DNA of 64,000 nucleotides from Xylocopa sonorina (GCF_050948175.1 NW_027490173.1:496001-560000); one strand, 5' to 3'; shown: positions 53,172 to 64,000, counted from the first letter of the stretch. Program-made: numbers and translations. Notes: generated by a model from the sequence alone, not told the origin.

Positions 53172-54360
53172 CTAATCGACGTATCGAGTGAGGCTATGAA
53201 ATATGTAATAACTTTTTACTATTTCTCGACCCCTTTTCATGTTAAATGAATGACTAGCCCTGCAAGACGAGAAGACTGAATTAGTGAGATCTCTGGGAAC
53301 ATAAGTAATTTGTAAGTAATACATTTTTTCTCTTTGACATATTTGCCTTTGCATAGAATAGAACGTATAGATATAATTGCCTCTTTTATATCCATTTCGG
53401 TTCAATCATATTATAGCTTTTGTTCAGAAGTAATATTAATTATGCCTGATTTTTGTAATAGTTCTTTGTTTAACTGATTTTATTGACGTAGAAGCATCAT
53501 TGGAGGGATGTATTCATCTACTTTGTAGTTCTAGCAGTTTCTTTTTCTGCTCGCTACTTTCCATTTTTAGTTCCGTACACTTATCCTTTATCACCATCAT
53601 ATATGTTCCGTAAGATTATAATAACTTTTTTGTCCTTAAATTTTGCGGATATTTCAATTAAATTTCCTCTGCTTAAAAAAACGGAAATTAAAAAAGAGTG
53701 ACACATACCATTTCTCAGGAACGTTGTATCGTAATTTGCATCTGACTGTTTTGAAAGACATGCACTTTACTTAACGTTTGCAATGATTTGGTTAGCGGAG
53801 TAAAGAAATACTCTACTTTCGAAATTGTCAGCTCTTGGAATCCTAAGGCAAATACATTCATCTGCCGACATCGTAAACACTGTTTTTGAGCTAAATTCCA
53901 GAAAAACACATATATTATAAATAGTATAATAAACATCGTAATATTAAATTTGACTTTGTTCATCGTTGCCTTGCTGGACACATCCATAACAACATACAGG
54001 ATTGGACAGTAATATTTAGCAGCTCAGATATTCTCAAAGCTATAAGTTTCACAGAAATTTTTGCTCATATAAAATTGCATAACACAAAGGGCCCAGACGT
54101 TGATGAAAATAGTTTTTTTGTAAGTGGAGGTATGTTGGACATTTGAAGGTCACCTTCATTTTTTAAAATGAATTGATATGTTCATTCTTGCATAAAACGA
54201 TAGAGTATTTCAAAACGAGTTCAACGACCTGAAACATGAAGCCATTGAAGGTTACAAGAAGTAAAGAAAGGCGATAATACTTACGGTTTTGATAGTAAAT
54301 GAAACTTACGTATTGCAAACAGTGATGGAAGGAAGTGAGTAAACACTGTTCGAAGGGCAT
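53172..54360 (-). other. Possible degraded multi-exon gene piece, minus strand
   Basis: Three minus-strand frames lie close together: 54163-54360, 53715-53987 and 53172-53405. The middle one has a strong hydrophobic segment (ITMFIILFIIYVFFWNL) followed by a Cys/Arg-rich turn, like a membrane-protein exon. A possible splice donor GTATGT occurs near 53705, at the end of that frame. I cannot assign a family. Insect chemoreceptor debris is one guess with no motif to support it, and chance frames in AT-rich DNA are equally possible. Confidence 0.2.
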
Positions 54361-55418
54361 TTTGATAGTTTGCAGAATAAGTTAAACATGATAATATTGG
54401 TATTGAAAAATCGGTTTGATTACAATTGGTTAGGCTGTTCGTTTGTCGTCCATTTTATAAGTACTGAGCTGCGATTCCTGAGGACAGCTCACAATTGTTG
54501 AACTACGGAAGATTAACATTGTGAATTTGAATCAAAAGGTAACTAAATTCCATTAGATTGTAAACAAATGTTAATGTTTCATTTTAAATAGTGAGATTAA
54601 ATACTCTTTACAAAACTACAAGAATGGATACATTCCTCTCTGTTATTATTATTTCATAAAGAATTATAATTGCAATTATATAGTTCATTACGATAAAAAA
54701 TATTTCTCAGGAAATTCTAAATATTAAATTAAAGAACCAAGCAAAACATTTTCAATAATTACGAATATGAAAAATACTTGAACATTCCAATGGAAAGATG
54801 TTCTAAACAGGAGTTAGAAAAATAAAAAAATCACCTTCAATTCCAGAATTCATCTATATGAGGTAAAATATTTTGAAAACTTTAATTACAGTCTTTAATG
54901 CAAGCAGTTGGACCGTATGTCAATTTTAAGAAAATTGATGAAAGTCAATCATTTTGAAGTGGTCAGAATCTTTGTCGTTTGAGCAATAAGTGACTAACAA
55001 ATGACTGCATAAATTTCAGACTTATAAGTATATAGATTAAATCTTATGCAGACATGTTTATAACCGAGTTACTAAATAATAATCCACACTAAGTAATCAT
55101 TTTAAAACTTAAACGATTACATCTCGCGAACTTTCAAAGATATCAGAAGCGTGAAAAGTATGTGGTTTATGAAATACTCTTCTGAAAGAACGGACGAAGG
55201 CAATAGAAATCTTTGTTGGAGTAAGCAAGTTCTAAAGTTCCAAGTAACGTGATGGCCCTTATTTGCCTACGTTTCATAGCAAGTAAGTTCTGAAGTTCTA
55301 TGAAATCCGATGGAGCTCCTCACTATCAACGTTTCGAAGGAAGTTCTCAAACTCTCAGTTCTGCGCTTAAAGCTATGTGTGTTCTGTATATCTATGTAAA
55401 GTGATGTTCCCTATCAGT
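54361..55418. other. AT-rich region, nothing recognised
   Basis: No satellite, no open frame of note and no clear repeat before LTR-B copy 2 begins. The segment at 55200-55350 has loosely repeated AAGTTCT words but no clear period. Confidence 0.4.
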
Positions 55419-56115
55419 TGTGACGGATACCTGTCTACAGTAAGTCAGGGAAACTCGAAGTAGTTATATCCAAATGCCTTAAAGTATAAAACGTACTTTA
55501 GTCTAAAGCAATCTATCGTTACAATATTCACCGAAACGAGGGGTATTTCGAAACTGAGAGACTATAGTTTCTTGGGCGCCAGCTGCTCAGGAGGCAGCAA
55601 AGAAATAGACTACACGACCCCGGGAAACAAGGGGCGGAACAACCCTCGAAACTTCAAAATGCTCCACCTCTCGCCTTCGCCTAACCGAGTACACGCACTC
55701 GGGTCGCGGGATACTGAAGTCACGGCTTCTTTATTTATGGCCTTGACGTGGGTTTAGTTAACAAGTGCTACGGGAAACTACGCAACACGCCGCGAATGAC
55801 CGGGGATCACCACCCGCTTCACGATATAAGATACAATACACAATATGTGATACAAGAAATGCGGCATGAAAATGGAATGCTTTAGCGAATAAGCTCCTTG
55901 AGGCTCCTTGGTGGGGTGGGCTGTACACTTTGGTATTGTTCGGGGCCCGAATTTTGGTATTCTCGCCCCTTCGGGTGTCTCTGAGGGGGGTCCTCCTGAT
56001 CATTTGAATTGCGAAGCGCCTCGCGCACAACGCTCCCATGGCTCTCCTGCAGGGACGATGGACCTTTGACTTCCCTTTAGGCGGTTAAAGGGGGGTTGAC
56101 GTTCTTCTCACATCC
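55419..56115 (+). mobile_element. LTR-B copy 2, 3'-truncated
   Basis: It begins TGTGACGGA and follows LTR-B in order: TTGGGCGCCAGCTGCTCAGG, a GGTCGCGGGATACTGAA block, CGCCGCGAATGACCGGGG, AATGCGGCA, CTCCTTGGTGGGGT, GGTATTGTTCGGGGC and GTTCTTCTCACA. It stops about 370 bp short of the LTR-B end and abuts diverged satellite. No matching flanking duplication is seen. Apparent frames at 55572-55757 and 55758-56039 are incidental. Confidence 0.85.
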
Positions 56116-57740
56116 AAAAGCATTATAAAGCATAGAAGCAGAAAAGCATAATGCCATGCACAATTGGTTACAGTTTATTTACTTTGAATCCTTGAAATGA
56201 AATGCGCAAACGCATGGTGTAATGTTTTAGGTATCTACTGCTTTGAGACGCAGACAATATGAAATCCCATTCCGCTGGAAGAAACAGCAGAATTCACAAT
56301 CGATTGCTGTGTAGGAGCAGACAAGCATAATGACATGAATATAACATAACATGGTAAATGCTTTACCACATTCATAATAAATTCGCCACCTTATTGCATA
56401 GACCTAAGGAAATACGTTTGTTTGACACGTAGAAACTATGAAGCGCGAACCAGCTTACGGGGTCCCTTCTATTGACATTCACTAAAACTGTAGAAGCATA
56501 TTTCTATGCATAGAAGGTTACAGGTTACTTACCTTGAAACGTTGAAATGAGTTGGGCTATCGCATTGAATGTAGCAACAAAACAGAATTACCATGACACG
56601 TACAAAATATGAAGCGCTATCGCGTTGCACGAAACAGCAGAATTCACATACTTTTGAAGTGTAGAAGCATAATGAGATGTATAGAGCATGAAAATTCACT
56701 GACATACATCGAAGCATTAGAACTCTATTGCTTCAAAAAGTAGACATCTAAAAACGCTAACACGTAGCAGGAAAGTGTGGGACTGACATTCCTTTGAAGC
56801 GCTGACGAGATGTGCATAACGCGTTTCACCGATATTACATCTTATCATGAAGTATCGAAATGAGATGCGATATCGCATTTTAAGAAGCATTACAACTCTA
56901 TTGCTTCGGTACGTGGACATCTGGAGACGCTACCTCCTAGCAAGGAAGTGTGGCATTTACATTCTTTTGAAGTCTAGACGAGATATACATAACACTTCGC
57001 AATGAATATTATATCTTAACATGAAACATAGAACTGAGATGCGAAATCGCGATTTAAGAAGCATTACAACTCCATTGCTTCGATATGCAGAAATCTCGAA
57101 ACGCTATTTCCTAGCAAGGAAGTGTAGCATTTACATTCTTTTGAAGTGTAGACGAGGTGTAAATACACTTCGCAATGAATATTATATCTTGTCATAAAAC
57201 ATAGACATGAAATGCGATATCGAATTTTAAGAAGCATTACAACTCTATTGCTTCAATACGCAGACAACTGGAAACGCTATTTACTAGCAAGGACGGGTGA
57301 CATTTCCATTCTTTTGAAGAGTAGACGAGGTATACATAACACTTCGCAATGAAGATTATGTCTTATCATGAAACATAGAAATGAGATTCGATATCGCGCT
57401 TTAAGAAGCAGTAGAACTATATTGCTTCGATACGTAGACATCTGGAAACGGATATCCTAGCAAGGAAGTGTGGCATTTACATTCTTTTGATGTGTAGACG
57501 AGGTATACATAACACTTCGCAATGAATATTATATCTTATCATGATACCTAGAAATGAGATGCGATATCGCATTTTTAAAGCTTTAGATCTCTATTGATTC
57601 GATGCGTACACATCTGGAAGCGCTGTTACTTAGCAAGGTAGCGTGGCACTTACATTCTTTTGGAGTGTAGACGAGATATACATAACGCGTGACATTGATA
57701 TTACGTCTTATCATGTATCATAGAAATGAGATGCGATATG
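56116..57740 (+). repeat. Diverged 174-bp satellite, + orientation
   Basis: Recognisable by AAGCATTACAACTCTATTGC, GATGCGATATCGC, CTAGCAAGGAAGTGTGGCAT and TATACATAACACTTCGCAA blocks at about 174-bp spacing. It is more diverged than the core array. The first 600 bp (56116-56700) belong to an older subtype with TAGAAGCATAATG and CTGTAGAATT-like text. That subtype is also seen at 60137-61278. Confidence 0.88.
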
Positions 57741-58848
57741 TCACATTATAAGGCGTAATGTTAATGCAACGCGTTATGTTCATCTCGTCAACACTTCAAA
57801 AGGATGTAATTCCCATATTTACTTGCAACGAATTGGCGTTTCTAGATGACTACGTTTCGAAGCAATAGTGATCTAATCCTTCATAGAACGCGATATCGCA
57901 TCTCATTTCTATGGCTCATGATGAGATGTAATATCCAATGCAACGCGCTATGTATAACTCATCGATGCTACAAATGAATGTAAATGCAGCTCTTCCTTGC
58001 TACCAAATAGCGTTTCTAGATGTCTACGTATCGAAGCAATAGTGTTCTATACCTCTATAAAACGCGATATCGCAATTCATTTCTATGTTTCATGGTAAGA
58101 TGTAATATTCAATGCAACGCGTTATGTATATCTCGTCAACACTTCCAGAGAATGTAGATCTCACACATTCTTGAGACGGAATAGCGTTTCTAGATGTCTG
58201 CGAGTCGCAGCTATAGAGTTCTAATGCTTCATAAAACGCGATATAGAATCACATTCCTATGTCTCATGATAAGATGTAAATCAACGTCATGCGTTATGTA
58301 TATCCCGTCAATACTACAAATTAATGTAAATGCCACACTTCCTAGCTACGGAATAGCGTTTCTAGATGTCTACGTTTCGAGGAAATGGAGTCCTAATGCT
58401 CCATAAAATGCGAAATCTAACCTCATTTCTATGTTTCATGATAAGATGTAATATCAATGCAACGCGCTATGCATATCCCGTCAACGCATCGAAGGAATGT
58501 GAAGCCCACACTTCCTCCCTAAGGAGTAGTGTTCCCAGAGGTCCACATATCGAGGCAATAGAATTCAAATGCTACATAAAACGCGGTATCCGTCTCGTGT
58601 CTATGATACATGTTAATCTGTAATTAAATGTAACGCGTTATGTATATCTCGTCTATACTTCAAAAGTATGTAAATCCCACACATCTTTGCTACGGTTTAG
58701 CGTTTCTAGATGTCTGCGTATTGAAGCAATAGAGTTCTATTGTTTTACAGAACGTGATATCGCATCTCATTTCTATGTTTCGTGATAAGATGTAATGTTC
58801 AGTGCAACGCGTTTCGCATATCTGCAGCTACAGTTCAAAAGTTTGAAC
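57741..58848 (-). repeat. Diverged 174-bp satellite, inverted segment
   Basis: The same satellite read on the minus strand: AAAACGCGATATCGCATCTC, ATTTCTATGTTTCATGATAA and ATATCTCGTCAACACTTC repeat at about 174 bp. The switch from + to - lies between 57740 and 57768. The far end coincides with a 24-bp palindrome at the edge of the LTR-like insertion. Confidence 0.88.
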
Positions 58849-58852
58849 TGTA
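58829..58852. repeat. 24-bp palindrome at satellite/LTR junction
   Basis: TACAGTTCAAA, AG, then the exact reverse complement TTTGAACTGTA. The last four bases (TGTA) are the first bases of the LTR-like insertion. Confidence 0.9.
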
Positions 58853-60136
58853 GTCGGTGGCCCGTATTGCAGCGGCGTACGGCTGGAACGGCCGATCGGT
58901 GATTGGAATCAGGCGCCAGGTAGACTGATCCTGGCTAGCTGGTATCGAAGCTGAAATTGGACGATCGTTGGCTTGTACGTGACGTACGGCAGCGAAGACT
59001 TCGTATACAGGATCGGGAGGAACTCTGCGGTGGTCCGAATATTCGGGTGCACCAGCCACGTATTCACGCACATGTCGTCGGATATATTCCTTCATCCCCG
59101 CGCGTCGTATACGCTTTACCCGAGAAGCGAAGCTCATCACAAGTACTTGCACTTCGGTAAAGCACGGTACATCTAGGAGCTTGTTCGCTCTAGCCTACCG
59201 GATGTCCGTAGGCGCTAGACAGACACAACAGAAATAAGGTAAGAGCGGCCAAGCGTTGATTCGCTCTAACCGTCCAGCTTTAAGACCGTTGAACTTGATT
59301 TGTTAGGAATAGTAGTTAATCGCGAGCGTACCCATGGAATGGAATGTTAAAGGAACTTGTATTTGAAATAGAATAAAAACTTTGAATTCGGTGTAAACTA
59401 AGATATATTCTTACTTGAATATCCTAATACACTAATTCTAAGTTACTAATTACTATATAATAAGAAAATGGAAGCAGAATAAAATAAGGACTCCACTATG
59501 GTAGATGCGAATGAGTCGGATGCATCGAGCTGGGAGCTCGTATACCTGAGAGCCAACTGTTCTGCTCGAGGTGGAGATCGAGACTCCTTAGAGCCAACTG
59601 CTCTGTTCGAATCGGTGAATGAGACTGAGACTCGATCGGCGCGTCCGCGATCTCCTCGGGTCGCGCGGCACGCGAATCGCTGGGCCCAGAGTGGGGATGG
59701 CGCGTAGACCGAAGAGCGGGCAGACCGTTCGTGGTGGGGTCGCCCGTGTTACGCGGTGAGCCGCGCACGTCGGCAGCTCGCTCGAATGTGAGCACGTCTT
59801 AAACTATACCTCATTTATAAGAACATATTTACAAATATTTACTTAATTTTATGTGTGTATGGTTTCTAACATCGTCGGTACGCGAATAGCGTGTACGCAT
59901 ACATCATCGTTAGAGATTCGAATCCGTAGCCGTCGTAGACCTCCTCGCCCTCATTACCTGGGGTGGAATCCTCCCTCCGGTGTATGTGGCGTCGCCTCCA
60001 CGTTCTGTGGCAACGAGTAGGCGGGTTGTCCGCATATAGTGGATCAGGATGCTGGAGGGAATGTCGATGCCGATCTGGGGACCTCGAGGACGATGGCGGT
60101 CGTCTGGGGATGGTAGGTGATACGCCTGATGCCACA
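58849..60136 (-). mobile_element. LTR-like insertion (LTR-C), minus orientation, at a satellite inversion point
   Basis: A 1288-bp GC-rich block between oppositely oriented satellite. Read on the minus strand it starts TGTGGCATCAGGCG, close to the LTR-A start TGTGACGTCAGGCG, and ends GGGCCACCGACTACA, giving TG...CA ends. Near its end it has CGTTCCAGCCGTACGCCGCT, resembling a stretch of LTR-A near 42130. Flanks are GAAC on the left and GTTC on the right, which are reverse complements and not a direct duplication. The frame at 58835-59152 (minus) and the GC-rich frames at 59496-60197 show no domain. Confidence 0.6.
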
Positions 60137-61278
60137 GTTCACATTCTTTTGCTTTTGGAGTGTAGGAGATATAATCATAAAGCATAGCATTGAACATTAC
60201 ATCTTATTACGAAGTATTGAAATGAAAAACGACATCGCGTAGAATGAAGTATTAGAACACTATTACTCAGACACGTAGACATCTAGAAAAGGTATTCTTT
60301 TGCAAGGAAGTGCAGGATTCACATTCATCTGAAGTGCAGTAGCAGATGAACATAACGCGTTGCATTGAATATTCTACATTATCATGAAACATTGAAATGA
60401 GATGCGACATCGCGTCGATGGAAGTATTAGATCTAGTAGTGTAACACCACTGCATGGACACGCAGAAATTATGGGGCGCCATCCCTTTGCATGGGACTGT
60501 ATAATACATATTTTTTTGAACGGTAAAAGCAGATACGCATAAGCTACACATAGAAGATTGCATCTTACCCTTTTAGAAACGTTGAAGTGAGATGCGATCG
60601 CATTGCACAGAGAATTAGAACTCCGTTACACTGTTACATGGGCACTATGAATCCACTTCCCGATACATAGAACTGTAGAATTAACAATCATTTGAAATGT
60701 AGAAGCAGGTATGCATAATGCTATGCATAGAGTGTTACTGCTTACTCAGTTTGGGGCGCTGAAATGAGATGGGATATCGCATTGCATGGATCAATAGGAC
60801 TTTACTCTAGTGAGACGCACACACAGTGATGCGCCATCCCGTTGCATAGAACTATAAAATTGACATTCTCTAGAAAAGTAGAAGCAGATAAGTATGATGC
60901 CATGCATAGAAGATTATAGCTTACTTACTTTGAACCCTTGAAATGAGATACGCCATCGCAATGCATGGAGCATTATAATTCTATAGCTATGATACATTTA
61001 ATCGCGATCCTGTTGCATAGATCTGCAGAAGTCACGTTCTTACGAAGTGTAGTAGCAGATAAGAATAGTGCTATTGCTAGAAGATTACAGGTTACTTACT
61101 TTGATACGTTGAAATGAGATGTGCCATGCATGCAGCACTAGAACTCCAATGCTTTAACACGTAGGGACTATGAAGCGCCATCCCGTTTGAAGGAACTGTA
61201 CAGTTCACATTCCTTTGCTTTGTAGTAGCATACAAGCTCAATGTTATTGAAGGATAATTAAATTACCTTAATTTAAAT
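60137..61278 (+). repeat. Oldest satellite block, + orientation
   Basis: Highly diverged monomers keep GTTCACATTCTTTTG, ATTGAAATGAGATGCGACATC, TAGAAGCAGATAAG and TTACTTACTTTGA blocks at roughly 170-bp spacing. The last monomer can be aligned to about 61278, where the text changes into the LTR of the Gypsy element. Confidence 0.8.
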
Positions 61279-61489
61279 GTTAATCAATTATTCATGTTTC
61301 AAATTTTATGTACATGGAATATTCTAGATTGCGAGCGAGTGTGCGGAATAAATGAATTTTTCCTGTGAATATTTTAAAACGATGAAGCTGTTGTTCATTA
61401 GCATTCTTTGGAGTTATTTCACACTTGTGAAGAACTATATAATGATTTACAAAATCTTGTAGTTATCTTTAGTTAATAAATTTCCTACA
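61279..61489 (+). repeat. Probable 5' LTR of the Gypsy element
   Basis: Starts TGTTAATCAATT and ends TTTCCTACA (TG...CA). The left edge is set by where alignment to the satellite monomer stops. The right edge is set by the possible primer-binding site a few bases on. A start at 61242 (TGTTATTG) is possible but that text still aligns with satellite. Confidence 0.55.
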
Positions 61490-61494
61490 AGTTT

Positions 61495-61512
61495 TGGGCT
61501 CAGGCGTGGTAA
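61495..61512 (+). promoter_or_regulatory. Possible tRNA primer-binding site
   Basis: TGGGCTCAGGCGTGGTAA begins 5 bases after the proposed LTR end and starts with TGG, as expected for a site pairing with a tRNA 3' CCA. The tRNA was not identified. Confidence 0.45.
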
Positions 61513-61740
61513 TTATCGCGAAGACATTCAAGAATTAAATCGGATACGTTCTAAAGATTGGAATATTATCGAGTATTTGAAGACAGAACGTTGGAGAAAA
61601 TGACTTGACGGTCCAGAACTTTTGAGAAGTTATTCATGCGACTCGAGTGCAGTTTTGAGAGATATTGCGCGGACGAAAATTAAACTTTCATGTAGAGACA
61701 ATTCGAGTTTATACGCGAGTGTCGGGTAAAAATTTTCACC

Positions 61741-62815
61741 ATGAATGATTAGAGTAAAATCACAATTACTGCGCTAAAAGAGATATTAATGGAGCATAAA
61801 GTACCAACTGCTGGTTTGAAAGCTAAATTAATTTCCTGTTTGTCGGATATTGGCCCAGACGGAACGTGGATAGATGACAAGCAGAAAGAAGTTCGTGAAG
61901 ATAATGAAAGGTTGTGTGCTGATATATCATCAAACGTGCAGTCAGCAATGAATCTACAGCAACGAGAAACTAATTTTTTTTAAAGAAAAAGAATTAGCAG
62001 AAGGTGAGTTAGCCATATTGCGCCTTGAGTTAGATGCAATACGAAGGTAATTCATTTAATTACAAGTTGAGCATTATTTGGAAAATGAGCAGCGACGATC
62101 GACGCGTAATTTTGGAAGCGAACAATATGATGTTGTTAGTGGGGGTGACAATCTCTTGGCATTGAATAATGGCAATGAATGCAACATTTTATCTCAATTC
62201 TGTTAGCCGCGAACGAATATTTCGGCAATTGCAAATTTACTTTTTAATTTGATGGCAAATCTGGTGATAGTGAAATTTGGAAGAAGTAGGTCAAATTGTT
62301 GAAGACGATATATAAATTGGAAGATGACGTTGCACCATTACTTATGGGTATGCGATTAAAGGGAAAAGCACTTGAATCGTTTCATTCTAAACGAGAATAT
62401 ATAACTATGCCATTCAACCTACGCGGGAAGAATTAAAAGTTACGTTTTATCATCCACAAAGCAAAATTGAAATATGGAAGAAATTTGATGTATAAATATG
62501 AAAGAGGAACCAGACATTTGATGAATATTTGCACGAGAAGATCATTCTCGGAAATCGAGTAGCAATCAACGACGATGAAATACTTGAGTATCTAATTGAC
62601 GGCATCCCCGGTTAAATGCTCCGGAATCAGGCGCGTATTCAATAATTTACAACAACCGATCAACTTTCGAAAGCATTTGGAAGGTTAATTTTTCGAGATC
62701 AAGGTTTGTCGAGTGTGCAAATGTCAACAATGTTTGAAAAGTGTGAAGACAGTTTCGTTAGAAATGAACGAACAGAGGTGGTCAATGTTGATAATGAAGG
62801 AGTTCGCCGGTAATA
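61741..62815 (+). pseudogene. Gypsy gag, degraded, with SAP-like N-terminus
   Basis: An ATG at 61741 is followed by a TAG at codon 4. After it come ITALKEIL and VPTAGLKAKLISCL, a pattern like the SAP motif (Leu-x2-Leu, Pro-Thr-x-Gly-x-Lys-x2-Leu), which suggests DNA or chromatin binding. A run of eight T at about 61973-61980 shifts the frame. Beyond it a Glu/Leu-rich coiled-coil-like stretch (ELAILRLELDAI) appears. Further pieces in changing frames match the gag core: IWKK- and LLMGMRLKGKALESFHS-like text near 62280-62385 and GNRVAINDDEILEYLIDGIPG near 62550-62610. Stops and shifts leave no full protein. It sits directly upstream of the zinc knuckles. Confidence 0.75.
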
Positions 62816-63156
62816 TTGTACGATGTTATACTTGTGGTGGGCACGATCATATTAGCGTGAATTGTCCAACGAAAGATCGCGGTGTAAAATGTTTTATATG
62901 TCAAGAACGTGGACATATTGCGTCGAAATGTCCCAAAAAATTTAAAACGTGTGAAGAGAGCTGCGCGACATTAGGAGCATCGTACCAAAATTATCTCAAG
63001 AATGATTTACTTAGCGGATACGAGATCGAAGCTTTAATGGATTCAGGAAGTGATTTTAGTTTAATTCACACAGACGACTTTATTAAGCTCGGTTCTCCGC
63101 AACTACGACGCAATGAATTACATTTCGATGGTATAGGTTCAAAGAATGATATATAA
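62800..63156 (+). pseudogene. Gypsy zinc knuckles and aspartic protease fragment
   Basis: The open frame 62713-63156 begins at a non-ATG codon. Its first 30 or so residues are a shadow of the gag frame, and a frameshift near 62805-62815 brings in the true text. Two CCHC knuckles follow in tandem, CYTCGGHDHISVNC (residues 38-51) and CFICQERGHIASKC (60-73), which bind element RNA in Gag. The protease motif EALMDSGSDFSLI has its catalytic Asp-Ser-Gly at residues 110-112. The frame ends at 63158, although protease-like text (ITVDGH) continues in another frame. Too short for a working protease. Confidence 0.85.
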
Positions 63157-63354
63157 CATTTGGTGAATTTCAAGCAGAAATTACCGTAGATGGGCACTGA
63201 TATCCGATTTGTATAGAAGTAATCTTTGTTACCATTGTTCGACACAAGCCTTGTTTGGCAAGTTTTGTCACGCCTGAAGAAGCAAGCGACTATTTTCTGT
63301 AATCTGCGTCGAATAATTTTTGATAGGGGAAGAAGAAAATATACAACATGATCT

Positions 63355-63990
63355 ATCTATAACAGGAATTCCTAGAGCTAATGGTCAAGCTGAACGTATT
63401 AGTGGAACATTCATACTGTTGTTAGCAAAATTAGCAGCACCTAAGCCCTATGAATGTTGTAAGTATTTAGAAGTAGATCAATAATGTTTGAAATCAACAA
63501 TATATCGAAGTACTGGCACGTCACCATTTCATCTTCTCTCTGGGACACGTTCACGTCTTAAAGGTCATATAGAAATTTGAGACATACTTGAAAAGGAATG
63601 GATTGCACGTTTTCAAGATAAACGAGATGAAGTATGACTCAAGCAGGCAAAAATATATCCAGGATCCAATAGGAGAATAGGCGAACTTTTAATAAGAGTA
63701 GACGAAAAGCTAAAATTTATCGTGAAGGAGATCTAGTAGCAATTGAACGTATGCAACAGAGTCCTGGCCTAAATATAGCTCATAAATATTTTAAACCGTA
63801 TGAAGTCGCACGAGTTTTACGCAATCAGCGATTTGTGGTTCGAAAGGTAGGGGAAGGAGAAGGACCCCTATAAACATCTACGTCAGCAGATTCAACGAAA
63901 CTGTGGATCGACGAACTCAATGTTGATTTATCTGAAATCGAAGACGACATGAATGAAGACATTCGAGACAAATGTTCATGCAGGGCGGCC
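63355..63990 (+). pseudogene. Gypsy integrase C-terminal part, degraded
   Basis: Frames covering 63355-63990 give ITGIPRANGQAERI, the conserved segment of the retroviral-type integrase core holding the last catalytic Glu. It is followed by GTSPFHLLSGTRSRL and, after stops and shifts, AKIYREGDLVAIER, typical of the integrase C-terminal domain. A final acidic tail (DLSEIEDDMNEDIRD) ends in a TGA near 63997. The first part of the core, with its two Asp residues, is missing. Confidence 0.85.
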
Positions 63991-64000
63991 GAGTGAAAGA

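Larger units (their letters stand above)
61279..64000 (+). mobile_element. Ty3/Gypsy retrotransposon, internally deleted, 3' end outside window
   Basis: Order on the + strand: LTR (about 61279-61489), possible primer-binding site, leader, gag pieces (61741 onwards), two CCHC zinc knuckles, an aspartic protease motif, then directly the C-terminal part of an integrase, reaching about 63987. The expected 2 kb or more of reverse transcriptase and RNase H between protease and integrase is missing; only about 200 bp separate them. Many frameshifts and stops mean it is not autonomous. The 3' LTR, if present, lies beyond the window. Confidence 0.85.

Noticed and set aside
53715..53987. Insect odorant or gustatory receptor exon
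   Set aside because: It has a membrane-like segment but none of the family's conserved C-terminal motifs, so I left it as an unassigned possibility.
58835..59152. 105-residue minus-strand frame crossing the LTR-C edge
   Set aside because: It runs across the junction with satellite and has no recognisable domain, so it is unlikely to be a gene.

Overview
The window is eukaryotic, AT-rich and dominated by repeats; I find no intact protein-coding gene. An insect, probably hymenopteran, source is an inference. It rests on a CCHC-knuckle non-LTR retroelement with an R1/LOA-like endonuclease, a Ty3/Gypsy element with a SAP-like gag start, a short TTAGG-like tract, and a remnant of the peroxisomal gene HSDL2. 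I could not test the taxonomy.

Layout. Positions 1-40790 are one uninterrupted satellite array of about 234 monomers of 174 bp, all on the + strand. It is built from nested segmental duplications with offsets of 7556, 2959, 4351/4525, 4558/4210 and 696 bp. A long solo LTR (40791-42388, TSD ATAT) interrupts it, satellite resumes to about 43302, and a decayed fragment of the same LTR follows. Next comes a minus-strand non-LTR retrotransposon remnant (44.1-46.7 kb) with ORF1 and the endonuclease but no reverse transcriptase. Then come a TTAGG-like tract, a 41-bp x 8 minisatellite, and a 5'-truncated, frameshifted HSDL2 pseudogene (47.7-49.0 kb).

A second solo LTR (50275-51623, TSD TCTT) is followed by 3.8 kb of AT-rich DNA and a truncated copy of the same LTR (55419-56115). 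From 56.1 kb an old, diverged form of the same satellite returns. It runs on the + strand, flips to the - strand at about 57.75 kb, meets a minus-strand LTR-like insertion (58849-60136), and returns to the + strand. At 61279 a Ty3/Gypsy element begins: LTR, possible PBS, gag with frameshifts, zinc knuckles, protease, then directly integrase. It runs to the window end.

Overall this looks like the edge of a large, pericentromere-like satellite domain. The core is homogeneous and recently duplicated. The flank decays, is inverted in part, and collects retroelements and gene debris. The 174-bp monomer is exactly 58 codons and one monomer type is open in one frame. This yields many apparent ORFs of up to 222 residues, which I treat as satellite artefacts: most begin at TTG, and a single base decides where they stop.
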